The notes beneath the pieces are model-generated. The model was given only the letters and a program-made list of their open reading frames with translations, did no database searches and was not told the origin of the DNA. Shown here in pieces: positions 5,298-5,330 of a DNA stretch of 5,330 bases (position 1 is its first letter; each line of letters begins with the position of its first letter). The position numbers were made by a program, and so were the translations under genes. Source of the stretch: Methanoculleus sp. (lineage in GTDB: Archaea > Halobacteriota > Methanomicrobia > Methanomicrobiales > Methanoculleaceae); the NCBI GenBank assembly GCA_023230425.1, contig JALNXI010000152.1, forward strand, positions 1 to 5,330. The letters run 5' to 3'.

Positions 5298-5330
5298 TCG
5301 CAGGAGAGGTCCGGCAACGCATCACGAGCA

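Overview
The window most likely comes from a methanogenic archaeon of the Methanoculleus / Methanomicrobiales type. This is inferred from GC-rich coding sequence set against AT-rich intergenic DNA, archaeal BRE/TATA-type promoters (for example the A-run plus TATTTATA at 373-387 and the AAAATACTTATA at 5189-5200), Shine-Dalgarno sites matching the archaeal 16S tail (GGTGA, GAGG), a T-run terminator without a clear hairpin, and the protein families encoded. The species cannot be fixed from the sequence alone.

Layout. Positions 1-433 hold no gene I can support. A GC-rich left edge (1-200) contains a strong hairpin, followed by an AT-rich stretch with several TATA-like elements. At 434-1891 (+) lies a secreted right-handed parallel beta-helix protein with its own promoter, ribosome binding site and T-run terminator. 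Convergent to it, on the minus strand, is a tight two-gene unit: a CapA/PgsA-type metallophosphatase-fold protein (4354-3272) followed by a GT4-family glycosyltransferase (3275-2052). The two share an ATGA stop/start overlap. A 23-codon ORF (4422-4351) ends in another ATGA overlap with the capA start, so the unit may start with a tiny gene, or with the remnant of a larger one. A candidate promoter lies about 205 bp upstream of capA, with an inverted repeat across the expected transcription start.

From 4572 to about 5180 there is roughly 600 bp with no convincing gene. Near its right end are two diverged copies of a palindromic G/C-run motif, and then a good plus-strand promoter at 5184-5200. 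This promoter leads into an 18-codon ORF and the right edge of the window, where the next gene probably begins.

Together the three main genes read as a cell-surface module: CapA-like protein and glycosyltransferase for making or modifying an exopolysaccharide or surface glycan, next to an exported beta-helix protein that could bind or process glycans. The functional link is inference from proximity. I see no mobile element, CRISPR array, tRNA or rRNA, and no clear evidence of a new multi-gene system. The most interesting items are the small coupled ORF ahead of capA, the leader-like ORF at 5241, the paired palindromic repeats, the cysteine ladder of the beta-helix protein and the altered EX7E motif of the glycosyltransferase.
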